Shown piece after piece: positions 10,118-18,507 of a DNA stretch of 64,000 bases. The translations under genes were made by a program, and so were the position numbers. The notes beneath the pieces were generated by a model, which had not been told where the DNA came from, did not search any database, and saw only the letters and a program-made list of their open reading frames with translations. Every line of letters begins with the position of its first letter. Position 1 is the first letter of the stretch. The stretch is from Paenibacillus sp. V4I7 (GTDB lineage: Bacteria; Bacillota; Bacilli; Paenibacillales; NBRC-103111), in assembly GCF_030817275.1 (NCBI RefSeq), contig NZ_JAUSZD010000002.1:3596001-3660000 (forward strand), read 5' to 3'.

Positions 10118-10570
10118 TTAATGCAGCTCAGAAGATGGAGATATGCCCGACTTACAATCTGAGCAGTATCCAAATATCTCAAAACGATGGCTTTGAATTT
10201 CAAAACTCTCCGGCAAATCCTTCACAAGCTTCATCGGACAAAACTCAAAGGTTACCGTCTTTTCACAACTGATGCAGATCATATGGTGATGATGATGAGA
10301 TAAACAACTCGCTTTGAATTTCAAGCCATCCGCCAAGTGAAACTGCTCCAGAACACCCATCTCACTCAACAATCGAAGATTACGGTAGACAGTATCAAAA
10401 CTCACACCAGGATATTTAACTTTCATGTATTCATAAACGTCTTTTGGCGACAAATAACTTCCGGACTCAGCGAATAACGTTGCCAAACTTCTGCGCTGCT
10501 CTGTAATTCTCCATCCTTGCTGAGCCATAGCCCTTAGCATCTCGTCAATCGTATGCGTATGAGTGCCCAC
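10118..10570 (-). CDS. zur: Zur, zinc-responsive Fur-family repressor
   Basis: About 150 residues. The winged-helix part has GWRITEQRRSLATLF and the recognition region SFDTVYRNL. The metal part has the His run LSHHHHHMICISC and a later CSDC pair, forming the structural CxxC zinc site. The pattern closely follows Bacillus Zur. GTG 10570 is chosen because GAGGGG lies 8 nt upstream; ATG 10576 is only 2 nt from that site and ATG 10648 has a poor one. With zinc bound, Zur represses uptake and chaperone genes. Palindromes matching its box precede the COG0523 genes at 9027 and 15540 and the permease at 10733. Confidence 0.92.
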   Translation of the reverse strand: MGTHTHTIDEMLRAMAQQGWRITEQRRSLATLFAESGSYLSPKDVYEYMKVKYPGVSFDTVYRNLRLLSEMGVLEQFHLADGLKFKASCLSHHHHHMICISCEKTVTFEFCPMKLVKDLPESFEIQSHRFEIFGYCSDCKSGISPSSELH

Positions 10571-10695
10571 CTGCATTACCCCTCTGTCATAAATTGTTCT
10601 ATTAACATAGTGCAGCAAATAGACCGCTTGAGTCAAGTAGACGAACATCTCGTTCTTAATAAAGTTGTCCTATTCCCCTTTCATTCATCATAGGT

Positions 10696-10718
10696 TACAA
10701 TAGTAATAATTATGATTA
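10696..10718 (+). promoter_or_regulatory. -10 element and Zur box upstream of the permease operon
   Basis: TACAAT (10696-10701) is followed by TAGTAATAATTATGA, which matches 12 of the 14 defined bases of TCGTAATNATTACGA. The -35 is weak. The box overlaps the start-site region. Confidence 0.65.
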
Positions 10719-10732
10719 AGGAGTCTTCATCA

Positions 10733-11746
10733 ATGCCCACTACTGTGTTTCGAGCAAGCATGCATATTATCGCCGCTATCTGTTTCCTTTTAATTGTGCT
10801 TATCCTTTTAAACAACGACATGCCTACACAGTCCCTGTTAACAACAGAACGCATTCAAGCATTCAAAACCATGTTCATCAGCATCCTATTAGAAGCTATT
10901 CCCTTCATTTTACTAGGTGTATTGCTTTCAGCCTTGCTCCAAACGTTCGTATCCGAGCAAACCATACGCCGTTTAATTCCCAAGAACCCTATTCTTGGCA
11001 TCCTGTTCGCCTGCGTTTTAGGCATCCTATTTCCTATGTGCGAATGCGGCATGATTCCTGTCGTTCGAAGACTAATACTCAAAGGAATGCCCGTCTATAT
11101 CGCAGTCGTTTTCATCGTAACCGGACCCATCATTAATCCTATTGTATTCGCAGCTACATTCATGGCTTTCCGAAATCATCCCGCTATCGCTTATTCCCGC
11201 ATGGGGCTGGCTTTTGCTGTTGCCATAATAATCGGACTAATCCTCTACCGTTTTATCAAAAGTAATCCATTGCGTATAAGTCGAGCCAACTTTTCCAGCC
11301 AAGAAGCGTTGGAGGGGCATCAACATCAGGGTGTTGGCATATCCAGTAAGTTAAATACCTTTTTCGTTCATGCCTCTGATGAGTTTTTTGAAATGGGTAA
11401 ATATCTCGCCTTTGGCTCTTTGCTCACCGCGCTGATTCAAGTTTTTATGCAGCGCGAAAGCCTGCTTGCCATTGGTCAAGGCCCTATCAGTTCCCATTTG
11501 TTTATGATGGGCTTCGCTTATATCCTATCTCTATGCTCCACGTCAGACGCTTTCGTTGCTTCATCTTTTCAAACGTCATTTACATCCGGTTCACTGCTTA
11601 CATTCCTGGTCTTCGGCCCTATGCTTGATTTCAAAAGCACACTTATGATGCTTTCCGTTTTCAAATCCAAATTCGTACTCATGCTCTCAGTATTAATTGC
11701 TATCACCGTACTGGCTTGTTCACTGCTTTTGGAACGCTTTTTCTAA
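10733..11746 (+). CDS. DUF318-type permease with CxCG motif
   Basis: 337 residues from ATG 10733 (AAGGAG 9 nt upstream; the ATG at 10712 overlaps the Zur box). About eight hydrophobic helices. The conserved FPMCECGMIPVVRRL segment near residue 105 carries the CxCG motif of this permease family (YcgR-like). Members occur with a DUF1980/YcgQ partner, which is the next gene here, and in several Firmicutes under zinc control. It may move a metal or a metal-binding molecule; the cargo is not established. Confidence 0.85.
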   Translation: MPTTVFRASMHIIAAICFLLIVLILLNNDMPTQSLLTTERIQAFKTMFISILLEAIPFILLGVLLSALLQTFVSEQTIRRLIPKNPILGILFACVLGILFPMCECGMIPVVRRLILKGMPVYIAVVFIVTGPIINPIVFAATFMAFRNHPAIAYSRMGLAFAVAIIIGLILYRFIKSNPLRISRANFSSQEALEGHQHQGVGISSKLNTFFVHASDEFFEMGKYLAFGSLLTALIQVFMQRESLLAIGQGPISSHLFMMGFAYILSLCSTSDAFVASSFQTSFTSGSLLTFLVFGPMLDFKSTLMMLSVFKSKFVLMLSVLIAITVLACSLLLERFF

Positions 11747-11779
11747 CTTTTAAGGTCATACAATTTAGGAGGAATTGAC

Positions 11780-12796
11780 ATGAGTGAAGTCCGGCTAATA
11801 AGCTTTCATTATTTCTTTCGTACGTTAATTTTACTTGGTTTTTCCAGCTATATCGTGATCCTCACCAAGACAGATGCTCTTCAATACTACATAGCTCCGC
11901 GTATGATGATTTATGTCAAAACCGCCTCCGTTATCCTTTACATCATTGCCTGCTTTCAAGGCTATATGGCACTGCGTGCTTACTGGGGCAAACCAGTTGC
12001 CTGCGAATGTGATCAACCAGTTTCTCGCTCAACCTTGCGCAATACAGTTGCTTACGGACTGCTCGTTCTGCCGTTGTTAATCGGCTTCCTGCTGCCTAAT
12101 ACAGCCTTAAGTAGTGCAATGGTAGCTGCCAAAGGGATGAATCTCTCTGCTGCAAAATCTAGCATAGCCAAACAAAATACAGACCTGATCACCGATAATG
12201 GCTCCTCAACAGGAGTGAATGCGTCCAACCAGGGAACTGCGGCTGCTCCAAGTCCCTCAACAGTACCACCTGTGAACAGTAGCCCTGCTCCTGCTTCTAG
12301 TACCGAGACGCCAACAATGGCTAAATCCGATGCCGAACTCCAACAGATGTTCCACGTCGATAACGAGTGGGATGAAGATTTTTCCAAAATCGGCATGATC
12401 CTCTACAAAAAAGACACCATCGTTGTAAAGCCAGAAATATACATGGAAATCCTTTCGTCCATTGACCTTTTCAAAAACAACTTCATAGGCAAAAAAATCG
12501 AACTCACCGGCTTCGTCTACCGCGAAGACAATATGTCAAAAAGCCAATTCGTCGTCGGACGCTTTGCTGTAAGCTGCTGTTCCGCAGATGCTACCCCTTA
12601 CGGAGTCATGATTGACTTCCCGACCGCTCAAAGCTACCCCAAAGACACGTGGGTCAAAGTCACAGGCACCATCCAAAACGGCAGCTACAACGGAAACGAC
12701 ATCTTCATCATCAAAGCAACCCAAATCGAAAAAACCCCAACGCCCGACTCACCGTATATATACCCAAACTTCGAACCGCTCAAAGAGCTTAACTAG
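11780..12796 (+). CDS. DUF1980/TIGR03943 (YcgQ-like) permease partner
   Basis: 338 residues, 33 bp after the permease gene with AGGAGG upstream, so translated from the same Zur-controlled transcript. Two hydrophobic segments (about 11-29 and 40-57) precede a CECD motif, a third (about 91-108), then a low-complexity Ser/Pro/Thr region. The C-terminal soluble domain has GKKIELTGFVY, a conserved CCSAD and DTWVKVTGTI, an OB-like pattern of the family. It likely works with the permease at the membrane under zinc starvation. Confidence 0.82.
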   Translation: MSEVRLISFHYFFRTLILLGFSSYIVILTKTDALQYYIAPRMMIYVKTASVILYIIACFQGYMALRAYWGKPVACECDQPVSRSTLRNTVAYGLLVLPLLIGFLLPNTALSSAMVAAKGMNLSAAKSSIAKQNTDLITDNGSSTGVNASNQGTAAAPSPSTVPPVNSSPAPASSTETPTMAKSDAELQQMFHVDNEWDEDFSKIGMILYKKDTIVVKPEIYMEILSSIDLFKNNFIGKKIELTGFVYREDNMSKSQFVVGRFAVSCCSADATPYGVMIDFPTAQSYPKDTWVKVTGTIQNGSYNGNDIFIIKATQIEKTPTPDSPYIYPNFEPLKELN

Positions 12797-12822
12797 TCAG
12801 CACAACTAACGACTACCAAACC

Positions 12823-12866
12823 AAAAAACCGTCAGGACCACTCTTCATGAGCCTTGACGGTTTTTC
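12823..12866 (+). terminator. terminator of the permease operon
   Basis: AAAAACCGTCAGG pairs with CCTTGACGGTTTTT around a 14-nt loop, followed by T-rich sequence. Confidence 0.85.
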
Positions 12867-12914
12867 TTCACCTCGCGGTTGTCCTATTATGATTTAATGT
12901 TCCTGTTACTGCTC

Positions 12915-12956
12915 CAGTTCCAGTTCCAGTTCCAGTTCCAGTTCCAGTTCCAGTTC
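12915..12956 (+). repeat. hexanucleotide tandem repeat (CAGTTC)x7
   Basis: Seven perfect copies of CAGTTC. It is the first of several short tandem repeats in the gene-poor stretch 12.9-15.5 kb. Confidence 0.97.
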
Positions 12957-12969
12957 GATTGTGTTCTTA

Positions 12970-13629
12970 ATTCTAATTGTTTTACTGTTCTTTACTTAAC
13001 CATGCAGTCATTCAGTCATACTTCTCACTCATCACTCCTTAATCCTCACTCCTCACTCCTCGCTTCTTACTACTTGCTTATTTCTTACCACTTGCTTACT
13101 ACTTACTTCTTACTCCTCCTCATCCCCCCTCACACCTTACCTCTTACTCCCTACTCCTTCTTACTTCATACTTCTTACTTCTTACTTCTTACTTTTCACC
13201 TCTACTTATACCCCACTCCTCATAATTTTTTTCCATAAAAAGGAAACGAATGCAACTTATATTAATTTCAAACTCAACATATAGACACTATCCCCATTAC
13301 TCATTTTGCTTTATATCTACAATTCTTTGTCCTAATCTCTGCACAGATCCGATCGAATTTGTGACTCTCATATCTAGAGATATTATTTTAATCCCCGCCT
13401 CCTCTTTTATTCTTTTCAAAACAAATCTTACCAGAACCATAATCCTCAAACCGATCGAATAACCAAACCGTAAGATTAAACGCTTTTTGCTGACTTTCAT
13501 TTAAATCTCCAGTCTAACCTCCGTACTTCAAATTTTCTTTATTTGGTCTCTTCTTTGTTAATCTTCTTTTTTTCTTTCTTTAATTAATTTCATTTTTTCT
13601 TTATTTCGTTATTTTCTTTATTTCTTTTC
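12970..13629. other. pyrimidine-rich gene-free stretch
   Basis: Strongly T/C-biased plus strand with irregular runs of TTACT, TCACTCC and TTCTTAC type words. Open frames here translate to low-complexity Ser/Leu/Tyr strings without ribosome binding sites, so I call no genes. Confidence 0.7.
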
Positions 13630-13685
13630 TTATTTCTTATTTCTTATTTCTTATTTCTTATTTCTTATTTCTTATTTCTTATTTA
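13630..13685 (+). repeat. heptanucleotide tandem repeat (TTATTTC)x7
   Basis: Seven perfect TTATTTC units (13630-13678) and one degenerate unit, embedded in T-rich sequence. Confidence 0.97.
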
Positions 13686-13881
13686 TAGTTTTTAATTCTT
13701 TGTTATCGTTTTCCACACCTCTTTTCTTCTCATTTTCTCATGTTCCTCTTAATTCCCTGTACCCGTTTTCCGTAGCTTTTGCCGACTTCTATGTCTAATT
13801 GAAAACTGTACTAATTTCTATATCCTAATTACTGAGTTCACACTCATACTTACAAAATCAAAAGAAAAGTATGAATTAGAG

Positions 13882-13929
13882 TTGAAATAAGAACAAATAT
13901 TCGATATAATAATATAAGAACAAATGTTC
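13882..13929 (+). promoter_or_regulatory. strong promoter with two LexA (SOS) boxes
   Basis: TTGAAA (13882-13887), 17 nt, TATAAT (13905-13910). GAACAAATATTC (13891-13902) lies in the spacer and GAACAAATGTTC (13918-13929) just downstream. The second matches the Bacillus SOS consensus CGAACRNRYGTTYC at 13 of 14 positions; the first is weaker. Two operators around a near-consensus promoter predict tight LexA repression and DNA-damage induction of the gene at 13957. Confidence 0.75.
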
Positions 13930-13956
13930 CATATCCAACCTATTTGAGGTGTCATA

Positions 13957-14853
13957 ATGGAGACGAACTATCATTTACCAAGTACCCTGGAGCAGTTTCA
14001 GCAGCAATTTCCAACTGAAGAGGCCTGTATAGATTACTTTTTTGAGACGAAATGGCCCTCTGGTTTTTCTTGTCCTCACTGTGGGCATTCGCGCGCCTAT
14101 ATAACCAGTACACGCCGACTCCCTCTTTATGAATGTCTTCAATGCCATCACCAAACATCCCTTACAGCTGGAACTATAATGGCAGGCAGTCGCACGTCTT
14201 TACATAAATGGCTTACAGCTATTTTTCTGATATCGGGCACGGAACAGGGCACGAATGCTGTTGCGCTCTCCAAGATTATTAGTGTCACCTACAAAACAGC
14301 CTGGCTCATCCTCCACAAAATTCGTCACGCCATAAGTACAGCCGACCAAGGCACACTACTCTCGGGTATCGTCCAAGTAAACTCAGCTGTCTATGGAAAG
14401 CCATATAATCCTTACTTCCGCAACCATCCTCAGGAACACTATCTTCTAGCAGGCTCCTCCCTTAACATTCAGGGCGAACCTTCCTATATCAAACTCAAAC
14501 TTGTCCCTAAAATACATGTAAAAGAAAAGCTTTTTCAACGATCCGCAACATTGGATTTCACCCAACAACATATCGAATCACATACAAAGAGCATCGAATT
14601 TATTACTGGACGCTTTAGTTCCAAGAAATTCCGCGCTCTCCTTGCATTCGCTGCACAAGCCGGTAAATCTATTAATAATACTTTCCATGGCATTGGCCAA
14701 AAGTATCTACAAAATTACCTAGATGAGTTTTGCTATAAGGTAAATCTCACTTTACACGAAGCACCCATTTTTCAGCATTTGACACACTTATGTACAACAC
14801 CTCATGCCAAGTTAAACTTTCTCAATCCCCAAAATACGCACATGTGCGCCTAA
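13957..14853 (+). CDS. IS1595/ISXO2-like transposase homologue, probably inactive or domesticated, SOS-controlled
   Basis: 298 residues with GAGGTG upstream. The N-terminus matches IS1595-type transposases: TKWPSGFSCPHCG, YECLQCHHQTSLTAGTI (zinc ribbon), then a helical region and NTFHGIGQKYLQNYLDEF, the family's C-terminal signature. The first catalytic Asp, normally in a VEVDETYVGG-like strand, is replaced: the strand reads VQVNSAVYGK. The expected glycine-rich follow-up is also lost. No terminal inverted repeats were seen. With SOS boxes at the promoter this looks like a domesticated gene rather than a live IS. Alternative: a recently decayed IS copy with an intact frame. Confidence 0.75.
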   Translation: METNYHLPSTLEQFQQQFPTEEACIDYFFETKWPSGFSCPHCGHSRAYITSTRRLPLYECLQCHHQTSLTAGTIMAGSRTSLHKWLTAIFLISGTEQGTNAVALSKIISVTYKTAWLILHKIRHAISTADQGTLLSGIVQVNSAVYGKPYNPYFRNHPQEHYLLAGSSLNIQGEPSYIKLKLVPKIHVKEKLFQRSATLDFTQQHIESHTKSIEFITGRFSSKKFRALLAFAAQAGKSINNTFHGIGQKYLQNYLDEFCYKVNLTLHEAPIFQHLTHLCTTPHAKLNFLNPQNTHMCA

Positions 14854-15024
14854 TAGCAAGAGTATAACAATGTAGCCTTAAGCGTCCTATCTTATAGGGA
14901 ATTGGTTTTTCAATAATCCCAAAGCTATTTTAGGTAATGTTCACTAGGATTTTTTTGTGATATATAAAAGCAGAATACAGATAGGGGTTTTAATTATTAC
15001 TACACCCTTACTACTTACTGCAAC

Positions 15025-15452
15025 CTGAGTCAAAGGGAGAATGGCGATAGCGGGCATACATAGTAGGTAATAGGTACTAAGATAGTACTTATAGTGTTTA
15101 CTTAGACGATTACTGAAAAATCAGTTAACTAACTGTCCTTAATCACTCTCTTCTCTCTTCTCTCTTCTCTCTTCTCTCTTCTCTCTTCTCTCTTTTTTTC
15201 CACCACTCTTATTTACTCTTATTTACTCTTATTTACTCTCCTTTATTCTCTTTTGCTTTATCTTACTTCCTTTTATCACCATTTACTATTACTTTCCTCT
15301 TACTCCCATTACTCTACTTCCTTATCACCTGAGCCAAGGGGATAGTGATCATAGTCCCCCGTTAGAGGATAGGTACGACCCACGTAACAAGTAATTTTAA
15401 TAACTCCGCTCCCTTATATCTGAGCCAAAGGGATAGTGGCCACAGTGCCCGC
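15025..15452 (+). repeat. three dispersed copies of a ~32-bp repeat
   Basis: Copies at 15025-15055, 15329-15360 and 15420-15452 share the core CTGAGYCAAAGGGATAGTGG (variants allowed) and a following CATAGTSCCC-like part. Each is preceded by T/C-rich sequence. Function unknown. Confidence 0.7.
15151..15238 (+). repeat. tandem repeats (TTCTCTC)x6 and (TTATTTACTC)x3
   Basis: Six perfect TTCTCTC units at 15151-15192, then three TTATTTACTC units at 15209-15238. All are pyrimidine-rich on the same strand as the repeat before the transposase-like gene. Confidence 0.95.
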
Positions 15453-15486
15453 TTAGGCCATATCCAACCCTTATGTTTGTCGTATC

Positions 15487-15526
15487 ATAAAAAAAGAATC
15501 CTCAGCTTAATAGCTGGGACTCTATT
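15487..15526 (-). terminator. terminator of the second COG0523 gene
   Basis: Minus strand GAGTCCCAGCT / AGCTGAGGATTC hairpin followed by seven T, 14 bp past the stop codon. Confidence 0.75.
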
Positions 15527-15539
15527 GGAATTGAATTGC

Positions 15540-16598
15540 TTATTTTGCAGCTATTTCAGATAAGGATTCCAATTTGCGCAATTCTGTTCTAACTGCGTCT
15601 TTAGAGAAGTTTTCTCCTATAAACACGGCAACGTCGGGCACATCGCCTTTGGGAGTGATTTTGACAAAATCCATTTCTCGGTAGGCGTACTGGAATAAGA
15701 ACCTGCTTGAGGTATCGGAAAAACTGAGAATTCCTTTAGCGCGGTATACCTCTTGCGGTAGCTTACTGACAAATTCCTCGAATGCGTTGCTATCTACTGC
15801 CCGCTCAAAAAAGTGCGTATACGCCATCACATGATTGTGAGAATGATGGTGACTGTCATGATCACGGTCGGCGTCATTATTGGCGTCATTATGGTCTTCA
15901 TGATGGTTGGCATTGTGCTGCATGTTATTATTAGTGTCATTATGATTTGCGATAAGGTGCTGTTTCTGCCCTTTCTCTTCTTCCAGCATTTCGATGAGTC
16001 TCATATCGATTTGGCTGAACACGGTGTAGTATATAGATGCATATGGATTCCATTCGCGTACAAGTGCATCTACTTCCTGAAGCGCCGTTTCCTGTAACAG
16101 GTCAGCCTTGTTCAGTAAAAGTAAGTTCGCACAACGGATTTGTTCCTGCATAAGCCGGTAGGTCTTGCCACGACTTGTCCGACTTAGCTCCAGCAATTGC
16201 GGTGCATCCACTACGGTGATGACGGCTTTGAGCTCTACCGGGAGTATAAGCGAAGCATCTGTTACTTCATCAATGATTTCCATTGGATTAGCGATACCTG
16301 TCGATTCTATGAAAATCAGGTCAGGCTGCTCCTCAGTTACAAGTTCTTTGAGCGCCGTCGCCAGATCGCCTCGGCTCGAACAACAAATGCAGCCTCCCAG
16401 CAGCTCGGACATCGGTACTTCATTGGCAATTAACTGGCCATCTAGGTTAACTTCACCAATCTCGTTCATGATAACCGCGGGTTTACGCCCCGCTTCGGTA
16501 AAATAATCAATTGCCTTCGTTAATAAAGTGGTTTTGCCGCTTCCGAGGAACCCGGATAATACATACACGGTAACTCTTTTATGTGCTGCCATACTCAT
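15540..16598 (-). CDS. COG0523/CobW-family GTPase with histidine-rich loop
   Basis: 352 residues from ATG 16598 (GGAGG 5 nt upstream; 16592 is possible). Walker A GFLGSGKTT, GCICC and NKAD mark a COG0523 GTPase. A long His/Asn/Asp-rich segment (about residues 204-245, with runs such as HHHSHNH) should bind zinc. The CobW C-terminal domain ends with VPDVAVFIGENFSKDAV. It is the second such gene here and also lies behind a Zur-box-like palindrome, so it probably acts in zinc allocation when zinc is scarce. Monocistronic. Confidence 0.92.
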   Translation of the reverse strand: MSMAAHKRVTVYVLSGFLGSGKTTLLTKAIDYFTEAGRKPAVIMNEIGEVNLDGQLIANEVPMSELLGGCICCSSRGDLATALKELVTEEQPDLIFIESTGIANPMEIIDEVTDASLILPVELKAVITVVDAPQLLELSRTSRGKTYRLMQEQIRCANLLLLNKADLLQETALQEVDALVREWNPYASIYYTVFSQIDMRLIEMLEEEKGQKQHLIANHNDTNNNMQHNANHHEDHNDANNDADRDHDSHHHSHNHVMAYTHFFERAVDSNAFEEFVSKLPQEVYRAKGILSFSDTSSRFLFQYAYREMDFVKITPKGDVPDVAVFIGENFSKDAVRTELRKLESLSEIAAK

Positions 16599-16663
16599 TT
16601 CTACCTCCGCCAAGCAGTATGATAGCAAAAGCTTCTAACCTGCTCATAATTGATTCCTCTTCT

Positions 16664-16692
16664 ATTATTCGTAAATATTACCTTTAAGTCAA
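16664..16692 (-). promoter_or_regulatory. promoter with Zur-like box for the His-rich COG0523 gene
   Basis: Minus strand TTGACT, 17 nt, AATAAT. The plus-strand TCGTAAATATTACC in the spacer matches the Zur consensus at 12 of 14 defined positions. Occupancy would block RNA polymerase. Confidence 0.65.
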
Positions 16693-16736
16693 GAGGAGAC
16701 AACATTTCCGTAGACTTGGGCATGTTGATTCCTTGA

Positions 16737-17300
16737 TTATGTTTCTGTTATTTCAGAGGTCTTTTGCTTAACTTCGAATTTAGTAAAAAGGATCGGCCAT
16801 TTCCCAACTAGCTGGACAAGAAAGGGAAATAGCTTGACCCACAACAGGCTGTTTACCCGATCGGTTGGCTTGAGCGGAAGCTCTAGTCGATCGTAGAGGA
16901 TTGCCGCAGCTTCTTCGACAAGTGCTAGCGCCAGGTCCGTTGGAGCAGCTGCGTTGACTGCTTCCAAACGCGGAAGATAGTACTGACTAATGGATTCCGA
17001 TAATTGATGCTCCGACAAGTTGTCTGAACCCATTACTTCCCCCATCCCTAAGCTAACGAGACGAGCAACGTCGGCATCGAAAGCATGGGGAATGCAGTAA
17101 ATTTCCAACGCTAAAGCCGCTATGTATATCTCCCTTAATATCTCGTCTTCTTTAGACTCGGATAATATGGGGTCTCTTAGGTAGACCGCAACGACCGGTT
17201 TAATTGTTTCCCAGCTGTTTTCTATGCTCTTCATTGTAAACTGCATCATTGCTGCAGCTAGTTCTATCGGTGTAATTTGTTTTCTTTCTGCCTTTTGCAT
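16737..17300 (-). CDS. hypothetical helical protein
   Basis: 187 residues, no signal peptide, mostly amphipathic helices with a more hydrophobic end (VKLFPFLVQLVGKWPILF, about 155-172). It starts 5 bp after the metallophosphoesterase stop, so both are one transcript. I do not recognise the family. Confidence 0.7.
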   Translation of the reverse strand: MQKAERKQITPIELAAAMMQFTMKSIENSWETIKPVVAVYLRDPILSESKEDEILREIYIAALALEIYCIPHAFDADVARLVSLGMGEVMGSDNLSEHQLSESISQYYLPRLEAVNAAAPTDLALALVEEAAAILYDRLELPLKPTDRVNSLLWVKLFPFLVQLVGKWPILFTKFEVKQKTSEITET

Positions 17301-17305
17301 GTTGC

Positions 17306-18469
17306 TTAACCCTCTTCTCTCTCGTTACTTTTAAAATGAATGGTGAGTTCAATAATTTCTGAGCGGCTGCCTATACGAATGGGTGGTCCCCACGTACCAA
17401 AACCTGAGGAAACGATAGCATGAAGGTTACCTTTGCGCAAGTAGCCCCAATCTACCTCAAAAAGCCTTCTTGTTATAAGGTGATTAGGCGCCATTTGGCC
17501 CCTATGTGTATGGCCTGATAGCATCACATCTGCACCAGCATCGGCTGCTTTGTCTAGGTGGTAGGGTTGATGGTCCATCACGATTATAGGTTGTTTGGGA
17601 TCTGTGCCCTCCAGCAATGTAGCCAGCGCCTTACGCCCATCGGGCGTTCGCTCGGCCGCTTTGTCTTTTCTCCCAACGATGTACAGCCGTTCTTTGATAT
17701 GAACGGTTTCGTCCATGAGCACACGAATGCCGATCTGCTTCATTTGTTCCACGAAGGCAGGAATATGTCCGCCAATGTATTCATGATTACCGAGCACAGC
17801 ATATATCCCAAGTGGAGCCTGCAGTTCTCGCATTGTTTTACCCATATTGTAGCGGATAAATGGCTTAATATCATCGTCAATGACATCCCCCGGCAAAAGA
17901 ATCAAGTCCGGTTTTAAGCCATTGACTTGCTCTACAAGTTTACGCAGATGGCGGTTCCCGACAATTGAGCCTAGATGGATATCGGAGGCTACTGCGATGC
18001 GAAGCTGCTCCCAGTCTCCCGCTTTTTTGGGAATCGTAATGTCATATCTGCGTATAACAGGGCTCCGTGCATTATAAGAACCACGAATTATAGCGATGAG
18101 TATAATCCCTACATTTATCCAACCAAGAATCGGAACGTATGTATTTGAAGGAACGGTTGCCAGATGGAACACGCCTATCGCCAAATCAGTCAACGGCAGC
18201 AGCAGAATACCAAATTGCATGATGGCAAACCAGTAGGAGCCGATGATTTTCAATAGTCTGGACACGTCAGCAGGCAGCACTCGCGAGCTTGCCCATGCTA
18301 ATAAATACGATAAGGCGACAATCCAGAAGACAATCCAATATAAGCCAGGATGAAACCAAGAACCTAGTTGGTCCGATAGAAAGACTCGGCCGTGCCAGCC
18401 GATGTAGCCATTCACGCCAAACACAATAACGAATATGAGCGTGATGCTTATTGCCATGCGTGTTTTCAT
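17306..18469 (-). CDS. membrane-anchored metallophosphoesterase (YkuE-like)
   Basis: 387 residues. About four to five hydrophobic helices occupy residues 5-130. The catalytic domain follows with all calcineurin-type motifs: SDIHLG, PGDVIDD, GNHE, MDHQP and SGHTHRGQ. These coordinate two metal ions. Relatives such as YkuE and YpbG are membrane-associated phosphoesterases with poorly defined substrates. GGGAGAG lies about 9 nt before the ATG. First gene of a two-gene operon with 16737-17300. Confidence 0.9.
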   Translation of the reverse strand: MKTRMAISITLIFVIVFGVNGYIGWHGRVFLSDQLGSWFHPGLYWIVFWIVALSYLLAWASSRVLPADVSRLLKIIGSYWFAIMQFGILLLPLTDLAIGVFHLATVPSNTYVPILGWINVGIILIAIIRGSYNARSPVIRRYDITIPKKAGDWEQLRIAVASDIHLGSIVGNRHLRKLVEQVNGLKPDLILLPGDVIDDDIKPFIRYNMGKTMRELQAPLGIYAVLGNHEYIGGHIPAFVEQMKQIGIRVLMDETVHIKERLYIVGRKDKAAERTPDGRKALATLLEGTDPKQPIIVMDHQPYHLDKAADAGADVMLSGHTHRGQMAPNHLITRRLFEVDWGYLRKGNLHAIVSSGFGTWGPPIRIGSRSEIIELTIHFKSNEREEG

Positions 18470-18507
18470 GTCGTTAACTCTCCCATTCTGTTCTTACAAT
18501 TCTGCCT

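Larger units (their letters stand above)
14854..15486. other. gene-free, repeat-rich interval
   Basis: No credible coding frame. It holds two pyrimidine tandem-repeat blocks and three related repeats, listed separately. Confidence 0.7.

Noticed and set aside
10576..10648. Upstream ATG starts for zur
   Set aside because: ATG 10648 has no good ribosome binding site and ATG 10576 is only 2 nt from GAGGGG. GTG 10570 fits better.
12879..13238. Possible protein rich in Phe/Gln/Ser/Leu across the CAGTTC repeats
   Set aside because: It is a translation of microsatellite and pyrimidine-rich DNA with no start signal.
12915..13685. CRISPR-like array
   Set aside because: The repeats are 6-7 bp, contiguous and without spacers, and no cas genes are present.
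15355..15368. CCCGTTAGAGG next to the second 32-bp repeat as another cassette-type site
   Set aside because: It lacks the following AATGA part and a hairpin, and lies 17 kb from the array.
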